Under the pieces are notes generated by a model. The model made no database searches. It was not told the DNA's origin and was given only the letters and a program-made list of their open reading frames with translations. A stretch of DNA of 30,039 bases from Gammaproteobacteria bacterium (GTDB taxonomy: Bacteria; Pseudomonadota; Gammaproteobacteria; Steroidobacterales; Steroidobacteraceae): the NCBI GenBank assembly GCA_005877965.1, contig VBNP01000117.1, positions 1-30,039 of the forward strand, in the 5' to 3' direction. Position numbers and translations under genes: made by a program. Positions 16,612 through 23,166 of this stretch are shown one piece after another. Every line of letters begins with the position of its first letter. Position 1 is the first letter of the stretch.

Positions 16612-17418
16612 ATGACGGCAGTCTCAGGATTTCCACAACGGATCGTCTGCCTCACCGAGGAGACGACCGAGACGCTGTATCGGCTCGGCGAGGAGTGGCG
16701 CATCGTCGGGATCTCGGGCTTCACGGTGCGCCCGCCACGCGCGCGCCGCGAGAAGCCGCGCGTTTCCGCCTTCACCAGTGCCCGTACCGACCGCATCGTG
16801 GCGCTGCAGCCCGACCTGGTGCTCGGCTTCTCCGACCTGCAGGCCGACATCGCCGCCGAACTGGTGCGTGTCGGCCTCGAGGTCCATGTCTTCAATCACC
16901 GCAGCGTCGCGGACATCCTGCGCATGATCCGCACGCTCGGCGGCATGATCGGCTGCGGGGGCAAGGCGCAGGCGCTCACCGATGAGCTGGGCGCGGGACT
17001 GGCGCAGGTGCGCGTGCGCGCCGCCCGCCTGGCGCGCCGTCCGCGCGTGTATTTCGAGGAATGGGACGATCCCATGATCAGCGGCATCCAGTGGGTGTCC
17101 GAGCTCGTGACACTCGCCGGCGGCGAGGAGTGTTTTCCCGAGCTCGCACGCGAGGCGCTGGGGCGCAATCGCATCATCGCCGATCCGCTGGAAGTGCCGC
17201 GCCGCGCTCCCGACATCGTGCTCGGCTCGTGGTGCGGCAAGAAGTTCCAGCCGCAGCGCCTCGCTGCGCGGCCCGGCTGGGACGCCATCCCCGCCGTGCG
17301 CGACGGCTACGTGCGCGAGATCAAGTCCTCGCTCATCCTGCAGCCGGGGCCTGCGGCGCTGACCGATGGCGTGCGCGCGATCCAGGGGATCATCGAGGAG
17401 TGGGCGGGGCGCGCCTAA
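16612..17418 (+). CDS. Solute-binding (BtuF/FepB-type) family protein without a signal peptide
   Basis: A 268-residue protein with the type III periplasmic binding fold used for vitamin B12 and iron-siderophore capture. It opens directly with PQRIVCLTEETTETLYRLGE, then RIVALQPDLVLGFSDLQADIAAEL, VHVFNHRSVADILRMIRTLGGMIG, and a C-terminal lobe with PRVYFEEWDDPMISGIQWVSELVTLAGG. There is no signal peptide or lipobox, and no transporter permease or ATPase gene nearby, so it is probably cytoplasmic; many annotation pipelines call this group cobalamin-binding. ATG 16612 is favoured; GTG 16600 is an in-frame alternative adding four residues. It overlaps djlA tail to tail by four bases. Confidence 0.85.
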   Translation: MTAVSGFPQRIVCLTEETTETLYRLGEEWRIVGISGFTVRPPRARREKPRVSAFTSARTDRIVALQPDLVLGFSDLQADIAAELVRVGLEVHVFNHRSVADILRMIRTLGGMIGCGGKAQALTDELGAGLAQVRVRAARLARRPRVYFEEWDDPMISGIQWVSELVTLAGGEECFPELAREALGRNRIIADPLEVPRRAPDIVLGSWCGKKFQPQRLAARPGWDAIPAVRDGYVREIKSSLILQPGPAALTDGVRAIQGIIEEWAGRA

Positions 17419-18230
17419 GTCATGCCGCGCCGCTCGCGGATCAGTTCGTAGGCCTCGATGATCTGCTGCGTGCGCTGCTTGGCGTGCACCATCATCGACT
17501 CCGGCAAGCCGTTGGCCTTGAGCTTGTCGGGATGATGGCGGTGCAGCTGCCGGCGGTAGGCCTTGACGACTTGCTCATCGCTCGCGCCCGCGGTGGTCTC
17601 GAGCACACGATAGGCCTCCTCGAGCGAGCCCTCGCTCGGCGGGGCGCCGGCGCCGCGCGCCCCACCGGGGCGAAAGCCGCCGCGCTGGATGCGCAACACC
17701 GCCTCGACGTGCGCCAGCTCGACGGGCGAGATGCCCAGCGCGGCGGCGATCCGTCCCACCAGGGGCCGCACCGGGCCTTCCAGACCGTTGCCGGCGAGCG
17801 CTGCGCGTACCTGGATTTCGAGGAACACACGCAGCAGGTCGGGCCGGCCGCGGCAGGCGCGCCTGAGAGCGGCGAGTTCGCTGCCGAGGTCGAATCCGGG
17901 GAGCTTGCCGGCGGTGAAGCAGGCGATCGCCTCGCGCACCTGCGGGGCATCGAGGCGCAGGTCGCCCATGACGGCGCGCGCGGCGGAGATTTCCAGCTCC
18001 GATACGCGGCCGTCGGCCTTGGCGAGACAGCCCATGACACGGAAGGTGGCGCGGAAGAAGCGCTCGCCGATCGCAGCGACGTCCTCGCCCGCGGACAGCC
18101 CCGCCTGCAGCTCCTCGCCGTGCTCATCGAACTGATGCCCGAGCAGCACGCCGAGCACGGCCCCGATCGGACCGAGGGCCGCCGCACCCAGCACGCCGCC
18201 GGTGAGTTTGCCGATCCACTTCATTCTCAT
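17415..18230 (-). CDS. djlA: Membrane-anchored DnaJ-like co-chaperone DjlA
   Basis: A J-domain protein of 271 residues that stimulates DnaK ATPase at the inner membrane. The domain order matches DjlA: an N-terminal glycine-rich transmembrane segment (residues about 9-31, LTGGVLGAAALGPIGAVLGVLLG), a TerB-like helical domain (about 55-165, with FFRATFRVMGCLAKADGRVSELEI), a linker, and a C-terminal J domain (about 205-271) with HRHHPDK holding the essential HPD. The start may be ATG 18230 or ATG 18224 two codons later; neither has a clear ribosome site. It is convergent with the solute-binding-like gene and divergent from purC. Confidence 0.94.
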   Translation of the reverse strand: MRMKWIGKLTGGVLGAAALGPIGAVLGVLLGHQFDEHGEELQAGLSAGEDVAAIGERFFRATFRVMGCLAKADGRVSELEISAARAVMGDLRLDAPQVREAIACFTAGKLPGFDLGSELAALRRACRGRPDLLRVFLEIQVRAALAGNGLEGPVRPLVGRIAAALGISPVELAHVEAVLRIQRGGFRPGGARGAGAPPSEGSLEEAYRVLETTAGASDEQVVKAYRRQLHRHHPDKLKANGLPESMMVHAKQRTQQIIEAYELIRERRGMT

Positions 18231-18288
18231 GAGCGCGTCGGGACCGAAGCGTGTCGCAGGCTCAAAGGGCCGCTATAGTACCAAGTGC

Positions 18289-19176
18289 ATGCCGGCACCC
18301 GCCGTTTACCGCACCGAGCTCACCGGCCTTACCCGCATCCACGAGGGCAAGGTGCGCGACATCTACGCCGTCGACGACGACACGATGCTCATCGTGACCA
18401 CCGACCGGCTGTCGGCTTTCGACGTGGTTCTCCCTGATCCGATTCCCGACAAGGGGCGCGTGCTGAACGGCATCTCCAACTTCTGGTTCGCGCGCACCCG
18501 GCACCTGGTGCCGAATCACCTGACCGGCCGGGAGCCGGCGGAGGTGGTCAGGGCCCCCGGCGAACGCGCGCTGCTGGCCGGGCGGGCGGTGATCGTGCGG
18601 CGCCTCAAGGCGCTGCCCATCGAGGCGGTGGTGCGCGGCTATCTCATCGGCTCCGGCTGGAAGGACTACCAGGCGAGCGGGCGCGTGTGCGGCATCGCCC
18701 TGCCTCAGGGCCTCAAGCTGGCCGGACGCTTGCCGCAGCCGCTGTTCACGCCGGCGACCAAGGCGCGGAGCGGCGCTCACGATGAGAACATAGGTTTCGA
18801 GGAACTCGCGGCGCTCGTAGGTCCAGAGCTGGCCGCCGCGGTACGCGACGCCGCGCTCGCACTGTATGAATTCGCGGCCGAGCACGCCCGCAGCCGCGGC
18901 ATCGTCATCGCCGACACCAAGTTCGAGTTCGGCCTCGACAGCCAAGGCAGACTCACGCTCATCGACGAGGTGCTGACGCCGGACTCCTCGCGCTTCTGGC
19001 CCGCGGACAGCTATCGCGCGGGCGTGAGCCCGCCGAGCTTCGACAAGCAGTTCGTACGCGACTACCTCGAGACCCTCGACTGGAACAAGCAGGCGCCGGG
19101 CCCGAAACTGCCACCCGAGATCATCGCGCGCACCAGCGACAAGTACCGCGAAGCGCTCGCGCGCCTGACAGGCTGA
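18289..19176 (+). CDS. purC: SAICAR synthetase PurC
   Basis: Phosphoribosylaminoimidazole-succinocarboxamide synthase of 295 residues, which joins aspartate to CAIR in purine synthesis, the step after PurK/PurE. Motifs include GKVRDIYAVDDDTMLIVTTDRLSAFDVVLPDPIPDKG (cut here at the family's phosphate-binding segment), VVRGYLIGSGWKDY, ADTKFEFG and TLIDEVLTPDSSRFW. It is the longer PurC type (about 295 residues), not the 237-residue E. coli type. A TATAGT box (18274-18279) lies only 9 bases before ATG 18289 and there is no Shine-Dalgarno sequence, suggesting a very short leader. It is not linked to the purEK operon. Confidence 0.97.
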   Translation: MPAPAVYRTELTGLTRIHEGKVRDIYAVDDDTMLIVTTDRLSAFDVVLPDPIPDKGRVLNGISNFWFARTRHLVPNHLTGREPAEVVRAPGERALLAGRAVIVRRLKALPIEAVVRGYLIGSGWKDYQASGRVCGIALPQGLKLAGRLPQPLFTPATKARSGAHDENIGFEELAALVGPELAAAVRDAALALYEFAAEHARSRGIVIADTKFEFGLDSQGRLTLIDEVLTPDSSRFWPADSYRAGVSPPSFDKQFVRDYLETLDWNKQAPGPKLPPEIIARTSDKYREALARLTG

Positions 19177-19239
19177 GGGGCGGGCACCACGGCGGTCGCA
19201 CTACGGCGGTGGCCGAACGCCATGGGTTAGACTGTGGCC

Positions 19240-19905
19240 ATGCAGCCCGTGTGGATCGCCCCGTCGATTCTCTCCGCCGATTTTGCCCGGCTCGGAGCGG
19301 AGGTCGATGCGGTGCTCGCCGCCGGTGCCGACCTCATTCACTTCGACGTGATGGACAACCATTACGTGCCGAACCTCACCATCGGTCCGATGGTGTGCGA
19401 GGCGCTGCGCAGGCACGGCGTCAAGGCGCCGATCGACGTGCACCTGATGGTCCGCCCGGTCGATCGCATCGTCCCGGACTTCGCTGCCGCCGGCGCCACG
19501 TTCATCACCTTTCACCCGGAAGCCTCCGGGCACATCGATCGCACCATCGCCCTGATCCGCGAGCACGGCTGCCGGCCGGGACTGGTGTTCAATCCCGCCA
19601 CGCCGCTCGACTACCTCGACTACACCCTCGAGCTGCTCGACATGGTGCTCATCATGTCGGTGAATCCCGGCTTTGGTGGTCAGCAGTTCATTCCGACCAC
19701 CTTGCGCAAACTCTCTGATGCGCGTGCCCGCATCGACCGGGCGGACCGCGCGGTGCGTCTCGAGGTCGATGGCGGGATCAAGACCGATAACATCCGTTCC
19801 GCGGCACAGGCCGGAGCGGACACGTTCGTCGCCGGATCGGCGATTTTCGGCAGTCGCGACTACGCTCAGACCATCCGGGAGATGCGGCGCCAGAGCGCCA
19901 TTTGA
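19240..19905 (+). CDS. rpe: Ribulose-phosphate 3-epimerase
   Basis: TIM-barrel enzyme of 221 residues interconverting ribulose-5-phosphate and xylulose-5-phosphate in the pentose phosphate and Calvin pathways. Signatures are IAPSILSADFARLG, LIHFDVMDNHYVPNLTIGP (metal-binding His and Asp), DVHLMV, VLIMSVNPGFGGQ and LEVDGGI. ATG 19240 gives the usual N-terminus; GTG 19234 two codons earlier is possible. TAGACT (19228-19233) ends six bases before this ATG, the spacing expected of a leaderless mRNA. Its partner rpiA is 6.8 kb away on the other strand. Confidence 0.97.
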   Translation: MQPVWIAPSILSADFARLGAEVDAVLAAGADLIHFDVMDNHYVPNLTIGPMVCEALRRHGVKAPIDVHLMVRPVDRIVPDFAAAGATFITFHPEASGHIDRTIALIREHGCRPGLVFNPATPLDYLDYTLELLDMVLIMSVNPGFGGQQFIPTTLRKLSDARARIDRADRAVRLEVDGGIKTDNIRSAAQAGADTFVAGSAIFGSRDYAQTIREMRRQSAI

Positions 19906-19968
19906 GGCGCTGGCCGCTCAGGCGCGGCGGCCGGGGTGGGGCGCCGGGGATGAGCCGCGGGTTTCGCG

Positions 19969-20730
19969 CTACGGGTCCTCGTCCTCGTCGTCATCATCAT
20001 CGTCGTCGTCGAGGTCGACCTGGCTGCTGGGCTTGGTGGCGGCGGCGGCGGCCGGTTTCGCGGGTACGATGACCGGGCGGGTCTTCATCTTCGGCCGGGC
20101 GTTGAAGACCACGATGGTCTTGCCGGTGGCGCGCAACAGGCCCTGCTCCTCCAGCACCTTGAGCACACGGCCCGCCATCTCCCGCGAGCAGCCGACCAGG
20201 CGCGAGAGCTCCTGACGGCTGACCTTGATCTGCATGCCTTCCGGGTGCGTCATGGCGTCCGGCTCGCCACACAGATCCATGATGGCGTGAGCCACGCGGC
20301 CGGTGACATCGACGAAGGCCAGATCGCCCAGCTTGCGGTTGGTGCGGTCGAGGCGCGTGGCCAGTTGTGTGGCGAGCTCAAACACCAGCCCGGGGCTCTC
20401 CGCGGCAATCTGCCGGAAGCGCGGGTAAGTCATCTCGGCGAGCTCGCACTGGTTGCGTGTGCGGACCCAGGCGCTGCGCGTGGGCTGCTCGTAGAACAGT
20501 CCCATCTCGCCGAAGAACTGCCCGCGGTTGAGGTAGGCCAGCACCATTTCGTTGCCTTCCTCGTCCTCGATCATCACTTCCACCGAACCGCTGATGATGT
20601 AGTAGAGGACGTCCGGCAGGTCGCCGGCGTGAATGACGACGGTCTTGGAGGGGACCGCTCGGATGCGGCAGTAACTCAGGAACCGGTTGATCGCGGGAAT
20701 CTCGCTTAAGGGCTTGATGTTCTCTTCCAT
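19969..20730 (-). CDS. CRP/Vfr-family transcriptional regulator with poly-Asp C-terminal tail
   Basis: A 253-residue CRP homologue. The cyclic-nucleotide domain (about residues 15-125) keeps the cAMP-contact positions of E. coli CRP: E in FGEMGLF, R-S in PTRSAWVR and T in LDRTNRKL. This favours cAMP (Vfr-like) over c-di-GMP (Xanthomonas Clp-like) sensing. The helix-turn-helix (about 175-200, RQELSRLVGCSREMAGRVLK) retains R, E and R of the recognition helix. After FNARPK, where CRP normally ends, about 38 extra residues follow: a Pro/Ala/Lys linker and a tail of eight Asp then EDEDP, encoded by a GAC/GAT repeat (about 19977-20013). GGAG five to six bases before ATG 20730 supports the start. 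coq7 lies just upstream on the same strand. Confidence 0.93.
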   Translation of the reverse strand: MEENIKPLSEIPAINRFLSYCRIRAVPSKTVVIHAGDLPDVLYYIISGSVEVMIEDEEGNEMVLAYLNRGQFFGEMGLFYEQPTRSAWVRTRNQCELAEMTYPRFRQIAAESPGLVFELATQLATRLDRTNRKLGDLAFVDVTGRVAHAIMDLCGEPDAMTHPEGMQIKVSRQELSRLVGCSREMAGRVLKVLEEQGLLRATGKTIVVFNARPKMKTRPVIVPAKPAAAAATKPSSQVDLDDDDDDDDEDEDP

Positions 20731-20766
20731 ACCGGCTCCGGGGAGATATACGACCTTCAGGACTTA

Positions 20767-21405
20767 TCAAACCCAGTAGGCAGTGCCCGTCATGACACGG
20801 GCCGTGTGCCGCATGAGCGCGCACACCGGTGCGGGCAGAGGGGCGCCGCCGGCCGCCGCGGCCGCCGCGCCATGCGCGATCTCCTCCGCCCTCATGGTCT
20901 CAAGTATCGCACGGCTGCGAGTGTCGCTTGCCGGGAGTCTGTCGAGGTGATCCTCGAGGTGCCCCTCGACCTGACGCTCGGTCTCGGCCACGAACCCCAG
21001 GCTGGCGCGATCCCCCAGCAGCGCGGCGGCGGCGCCGATGGCGAAGGATCCGGCGTACCAGAGCGGATTGAGGAGACTCGGCCGCGCGCCGAGCTCCTTC
21101 AGGCGCGTCTCACACCACGCGAGGTGATCGGATTCGGAGCGCGCTGCGGCCATCAGCGTGTCGCGCGTCGCCGCAGAGCGGGCGAGGAAGGCCTGACCGT
21201 GATAGAGCGCCTGCGCGGCGAGCTCACCGGCGTGGTTGACGCGCATGAGCGCCGCGCTGGCACGCCGTTCAGCAGCCGGCAGGGGGTCGGGCGCCGGGTC
21301 CGACCCGCCCGGGACCGGCCGCGATGACCTGGCCGGCGCAAAGACGGAGCGCAGTCCACGGTCCAGGGCGGCGATGGCAGAGTCGAGAAGGCGACCGGAC
21401 TCCAT
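20767..21405 (-). CDS. coq7: 2-polyprenyl-3-methyl-6-methoxy-1,4-benzoquinone monooxygenase Coq7
   Basis: Di-iron hydroxylase that performs the last ring hydroxylation of ubiquinone synthesis. It has 212 residues, the usual proteobacterial length. Iron ligands are visible as repeated E and ExxH motifs: E61 in NHAGELAAQALYHGQ, E91-SDH in ARSESDHLAWCE, EGHLEDHL and RAEEIAHG. The frame is open about 100 codons further upstream, but ATG 21405 has AGAGGA seven to eight bases before it and gives the family N-terminus. A perfect palindrome with TATAAT lies just upstream (21414-21428). The gene diverges from rplM and precedes the crp-like gene by 36 bases. Confidence 0.93.
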   Translation of the reverse strand: MESGRLLDSAIAALDRGLRSVFAPARSSRPVPGGSDPAPDPLPAAERRASAALMRVNHAGELAAQALYHGQAFLARSAATRDTLMAAARSESDHLAWCETRLKELGARPSLLNPLWYAGSFAIGAAAALLGDRASLGFVAETERQVEGHLEDHLDRLPASDTRSRAILETMRAEEIAHGAAAAAAGGAPLPAPVCALMRHTARVMTGTAYWV

Positions 21406-21413
21406 ATCTAAGT

Positions 21414-21428
21414 CCTCTATTATAGAGG
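21414..21428 (-). promoter_or_regulatory. Palindrome covering a -10 box and the ribosome site of coq7
   Basis: CCTCTATTATAGAGG is a perfect inverted repeat (7-bp arms, 1-base centre). Read toward coq7 it contains TATAAT (21424-21419) and supplies the GAGG of the Shine-Dalgarno sequence. The only -35-like hexamer, TTGCCC (21444-21439), would leave a 14-base spacer, which is short. It could be an operator or a small hairpin hiding the ribosome site. Function is inferred. Confidence 0.35.
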
Positions 21429-21494
21429 CATTCAGGACGGGCAATCCCCCGGCGGGGTGCCGCAGGACCCCCTCAGGGACGCTGCCCGGCGCCT

Positions 21495-21523
21495 TTGCAT
21501 TGGCGCACCTGCTTGAGTACACT
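21495..21523 (+). promoter_or_regulatory. Sigma70-type promoter of rplM-rpsI
   Basis: TTGCAT (21495-21500) and TACACT (21518-21523) are separated by exactly 17 bases. Transcription would start near 21530, giving a leader of about 60 bases before rplM. In E. coli this leader is the target of L13 autoregulation; whether that holds here cannot be seen. Confidence 0.65.
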
Positions 21524-21589
21524 TCCCCGCCTTTTTTCGGCCCCGGCCAGGGTTCTTCCCGATGGCGGGCGCACCGCCACGAGTGACCT

Positions 21590-22021
21590 ATGAAGACCGT
21601 ATTTGCCAGGCCCGGTACCGTCCGGGGCGATTGGTTCGTCGTCGACGCCAGCGACAAGACGCTCGGGCGGCTGGCCTCGCAGATCGCCCATCGCCTCAAG
21701 GGCAAGCACAAGGCTGATTACAGCCCGCACGTGGACATGGGCGACCACATCGTGGTGGTAAATGCCCAGAAGATCCGTGTCACCGGACGCAAGCTCTCCG
21801 ACAAGATCTACTACCACCATACCGGCCATATCGGCGGCATCAAGTCGATCGCTCTCGAGAAACTTCTCAGCGAGCACCCCGAGCGCGTGATCGAGTTCGC
21901 GGTCAAGGGCATGCTGCCGAAGAACCCGCTCGGGCGGCGCATGTTCAGGAAGCTGCATGTGTTTGCAGGCGGCGAGCATCCCCACAAGGCGCAGCAGCCG
22001 AAGCCGCTCGAGATTCAATAG
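21590..22021 (+). CDS. rplM: 50S ribosomal protein L13
   Basis: Early-assembling large-subunit protein, 143 residues (E. coli 142). Recognisable blocks are WFVVDASDKTLGRLASQIA, LKGKHKADYSPHVDMGDHI, VVNAQKIRVTGRKLSDKIYY, GMLPKNPLGRRMFRKLHVF and the ending HPHKAQQPKPLEIQ. It forms the conserved two-gene operon with rpsI, which starts 8 bases after its stop. A consensus-like promoter lies at 21495-21523. The leader is GC-rich and could fold, as expected for an autoregulated ribosomal operon. Confidence 0.99.
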   Translation: MKTVFARPGTVRGDWFVVDASDKTLGRLASQIAHRLKGKHKADYSPHVDMGDHIVVVNAQKIRVTGRKLSDKIYYHHTGHIGGIKSIALEKLLSEHPERVIEFAVKGMLPKNPLGRRMFRKLHVFAGGEHPHKAQQPKPLEIQ

Positions 22022-22029
22022 GACCGTAC

Positions 22030-22428
22030 ATGCCAGCGACTCAGCACAATCACTACGGTACCGGCCGTCGCAAGACCGCGACGGCGCGCGTGTACCTGAA
22101 GGCCGGCAGCGGCCGTATCACGGTGAACGACCGCTCGCTCGAGGAGTTCTTCGGCCGCGAGACTGGCCGCATGATCGTGCGCCAGCCGCTCGAGGCGGTG
22201 AAGCTCGTCAGCAGCTTCGATATCGCCGTCAAGGTCGACGGCGGCGGCATCACCGGTCAGGCGGGCGCGATCCGTCACGGCATCACCCGCGCGCTGATCG
22301 AGTACGATGAGAGCCTGCGCAAGCCGCTGCGCGATGCGGGCTTCGTGACGCGCGATGCGCGTGAAGTCGAGCGCAAGAAGGTCGGACGCCGCAAGGCCCG
22401 CCGCGGGCCGCAGTACTCGAAGCGTTAA
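22030..22428 (+). CDS. rpsI: 30S ribosomal protein S9
   Basis: Small-subunit head protein of 132 residues whose C-terminal tail reaches the P-site tRNA. It carries YGTGRRKTATARVYLK, GRITVNDRSLEEFFGRET, VDGGGITGQAGAIRHGI and the strongly basic ending KKVGRRKARRGPQYSKR, complete with the universally conserved SKR terminus. AGGA lies six bases before ATG 22030. A hairpin with a T-run follows at 22442-22479, then tRNA-Gln. Confidence 0.99.
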   Translation: MPATQHNHYGTGRRKTATARVYLKAGSGRITVNDRSLEEFFGRETGRMIVRQPLEAVKLVSSFDIAVKVDGGGITGQAGAIRHGITRALIEYDESLRKPLRDAGFVTRDAREVERKKVGRRKARRGPQYSKR

Positions 22429-22441
22429 GCGCGGGGGCTCA

Positions 22442-22479
22442 AGCGGAGCACGCAGCTCCGTGCTCGCCCGCTCGATTTT
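22442..22479 (+). terminator. Probable intrinsic terminator after rpsI
   Basis: GAGCACG (22446-22452) pairs with CGTGCTC (22459-22465) around the loop CAGCTC; the outer AGCGG/CCGCT can extend the stem, and ATTTTG follows. The T-run is short, so some readthrough into the tRNA is possible. Confidence 0.5.
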
Positions 22480-22491
22480 GTATCCCGCCCC

Positions 22492-22565
22492 TGGGGGATC
22501 GTCTAGTGGTAGGACAACGGACTCTGACTCCGTTTACCTAGGTTCGAATCCTAGTCCCCCAGCCA
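22492..22565 (+). tRNA. tRNA-Gln (anticodon CTG)
   Basis: A full cloverleaf can be drawn. The acceptor stem TGGGGGA pairs with TCCCCCA; the D-loop is AGTGGTAGG-like; the anticodon stem ACGGA/TCCGT encloses the loop CTCTGAC with anticodon CTG (reads CAG); the T-arm is CTAGG-TTCGAAT-CCTAG. The discriminator G and an encoded CCA (22563-22565) follow. The U1-A72 acceptor pair is a glutamine identity feature. No separate promoter is obvious in the 26 bases after the rpsI terminator. The last 19 bases are repeated at 22743-22761. Confidence 0.97.
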
Positions 22566-22625
22566 ATCAGAAGGGCCCGTCGCTCTGACGGGCCCTTTCC
22601 ATTTCCAGGCCGGGAGCCGCAGCGG
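22547..22625 (+). repeat. Direct repeat copy 1 (tRNA-Gln 3' end plus terminator)
   Basis: A 79-base unit, identical to 22743-22821 at every position I compared. It begins with the last 19 bases of tRNA-Gln including CCA and contains the hairpin terminator. The distance between copies is 196 bases. Confidence 0.95.
22571..22597 (+). terminator. Intrinsic terminator after tRNA-Gln
   Basis: AAGGGCCCGTC (22571-22581) pairs perfectly over 11 bp with GACGGGCCCTT (22587-22597) around the loop GCTCT, followed by the modest pyrimidine run TCCATTTCC. It starts five bases after the tRNA CCA. Confidence 0.8.
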
Positions 22626-22742
22626 ACTAGGATGAGAACCGAAGGTTCGACAACCGCGCGAGTCTGCGAGCGTGGTTGGACGACGGCTTCGCGTGAGCGA
22701 AGCTGTCGGGGCCCGCAGGGCCCGAGGCGCGCAGCGCCGAGC
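22626..22742 (+). other. Stem-loop array between the two tRNA-end repeats
   Basis: No plausible gene. In 117 bases five hairpins follow one another: GAACC-GAA-GGTTC (22636-22648); CAACCGCGC/GCGTGGTTG (22651-22678, one G-U pair); CGACGGCTTCGC/GCGAAGCTGTCG around GTGA (22681-22708, 12 pairs with one G-U); a TCGGGGCCC/GGGCCCGA hairpin with one bulge and a GCA loop (22706-22725); and GGCGC-GCA-GCGCC (22726-22738). The 22681 stem overlaps the next by up to three bases, so not every pair can form at once. The G-U pairs and the GNRA-type GTGA loop fit RNA read from the plus strand, downstream of tRNA-Gln. Confidence 0.55.
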
Positions 22743-22821
22743 AATCCTAGTCCCCCAGCCAATCAGAAGGGCCCGTCGCTCTGACGGGCCCTTTCCATTT
22801 CCAGGCCGGGAGCCGCAGCGG
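22743..22821 (+). repeat. Direct repeat copy 2 (tRNA-Gln 3' end plus terminator)
   Basis: Second copy of the 79-base unit at 22547-22625. It contains a detached 19-base tRNA-Gln 3' end with CCA (22743-22761) and a second identical terminator hairpin (22767-22793). The copy ends at 22821, immediately before the stop codon of the minus-strand gene at 22822, whose transcript would also end in this hairpin. Confidence 0.95.
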
Positions 22822-23142
22822 TCACTTGTCCACGATGATGATTGGGTCGAGCGGTACATAGCCGTCGACCACTACCGTGTACTTGTAGGCCGGCGGATGA
22901 TTCTCGTCCTGGCATTCCGCCAAGGTTCCCTCGAAGGGCTTTGTCCTTTGAAACACCGGTTGCGGACTCCCCTTGAACGGCCAGCTCGGGTGCCCCTTCC
23001 CGCTTACCAGAGCGAAGTGCAGCGTGAACGGGTTGTGTGGACTCTCCCACACGATCTGGGCACCCTCGCCGCCGCGAAAGTGTCCGCCATTCGGGCTGCA
23101 GACTACGCCGTTGTTGTCGATACCGATGTTGATCCTGGTCAT
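22822..23142 (-). CDS. Hypothetical protein, 106 aa
   Basis: I do not recognise the family. The protein begins MTRINIGIDNNGVVCSPNGG, has alternating hydrophobic residues typical of a small beta-sandwich (QIVWESPHNPFTLHFALV, YKYTVVVDGYVPLDPIIIVDK), and has no signal peptide or transmembrane segment. ATG 23142 is chosen because GGAGGG lies about nine bases upstream. An in-frame ATG at 23163, three bases after the TPR gene's stop, lacks a ribosome site. It lies at the end of the same-strand broken regulator and stops exactly at the edge of the tRNA-end repeat. Confidence 0.75.
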   Translation of the reverse strand: MTRINIGIDNNGVVCSPNGGHFRGGEGAQIVWESPHNPFTLHFALVSGKGHPSWPFKGSPQPVFQRTKPFEGTLAECQDENHPPAYKYTVVVDGYVPLDPIIIVDK

Positions 23143-23166
23143 GTTCGCGCCCTCCAGAGCCATGTG

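Noticed and set aside
22492..22821. Evidence for a resident prophage or integrative element at the tRNA
   Set aside because: No integrase, recombinase or phage gene lies near; only a 196-bp-period repeat is present, so at most a scar.
22551..22859. 102-codon minus-strand frame crossing both tRNA-end repeats
   Set aside because: It translates the repeats and terminators themselves (a repeated PGNGKGP-like stretch) and has no ribosome site.
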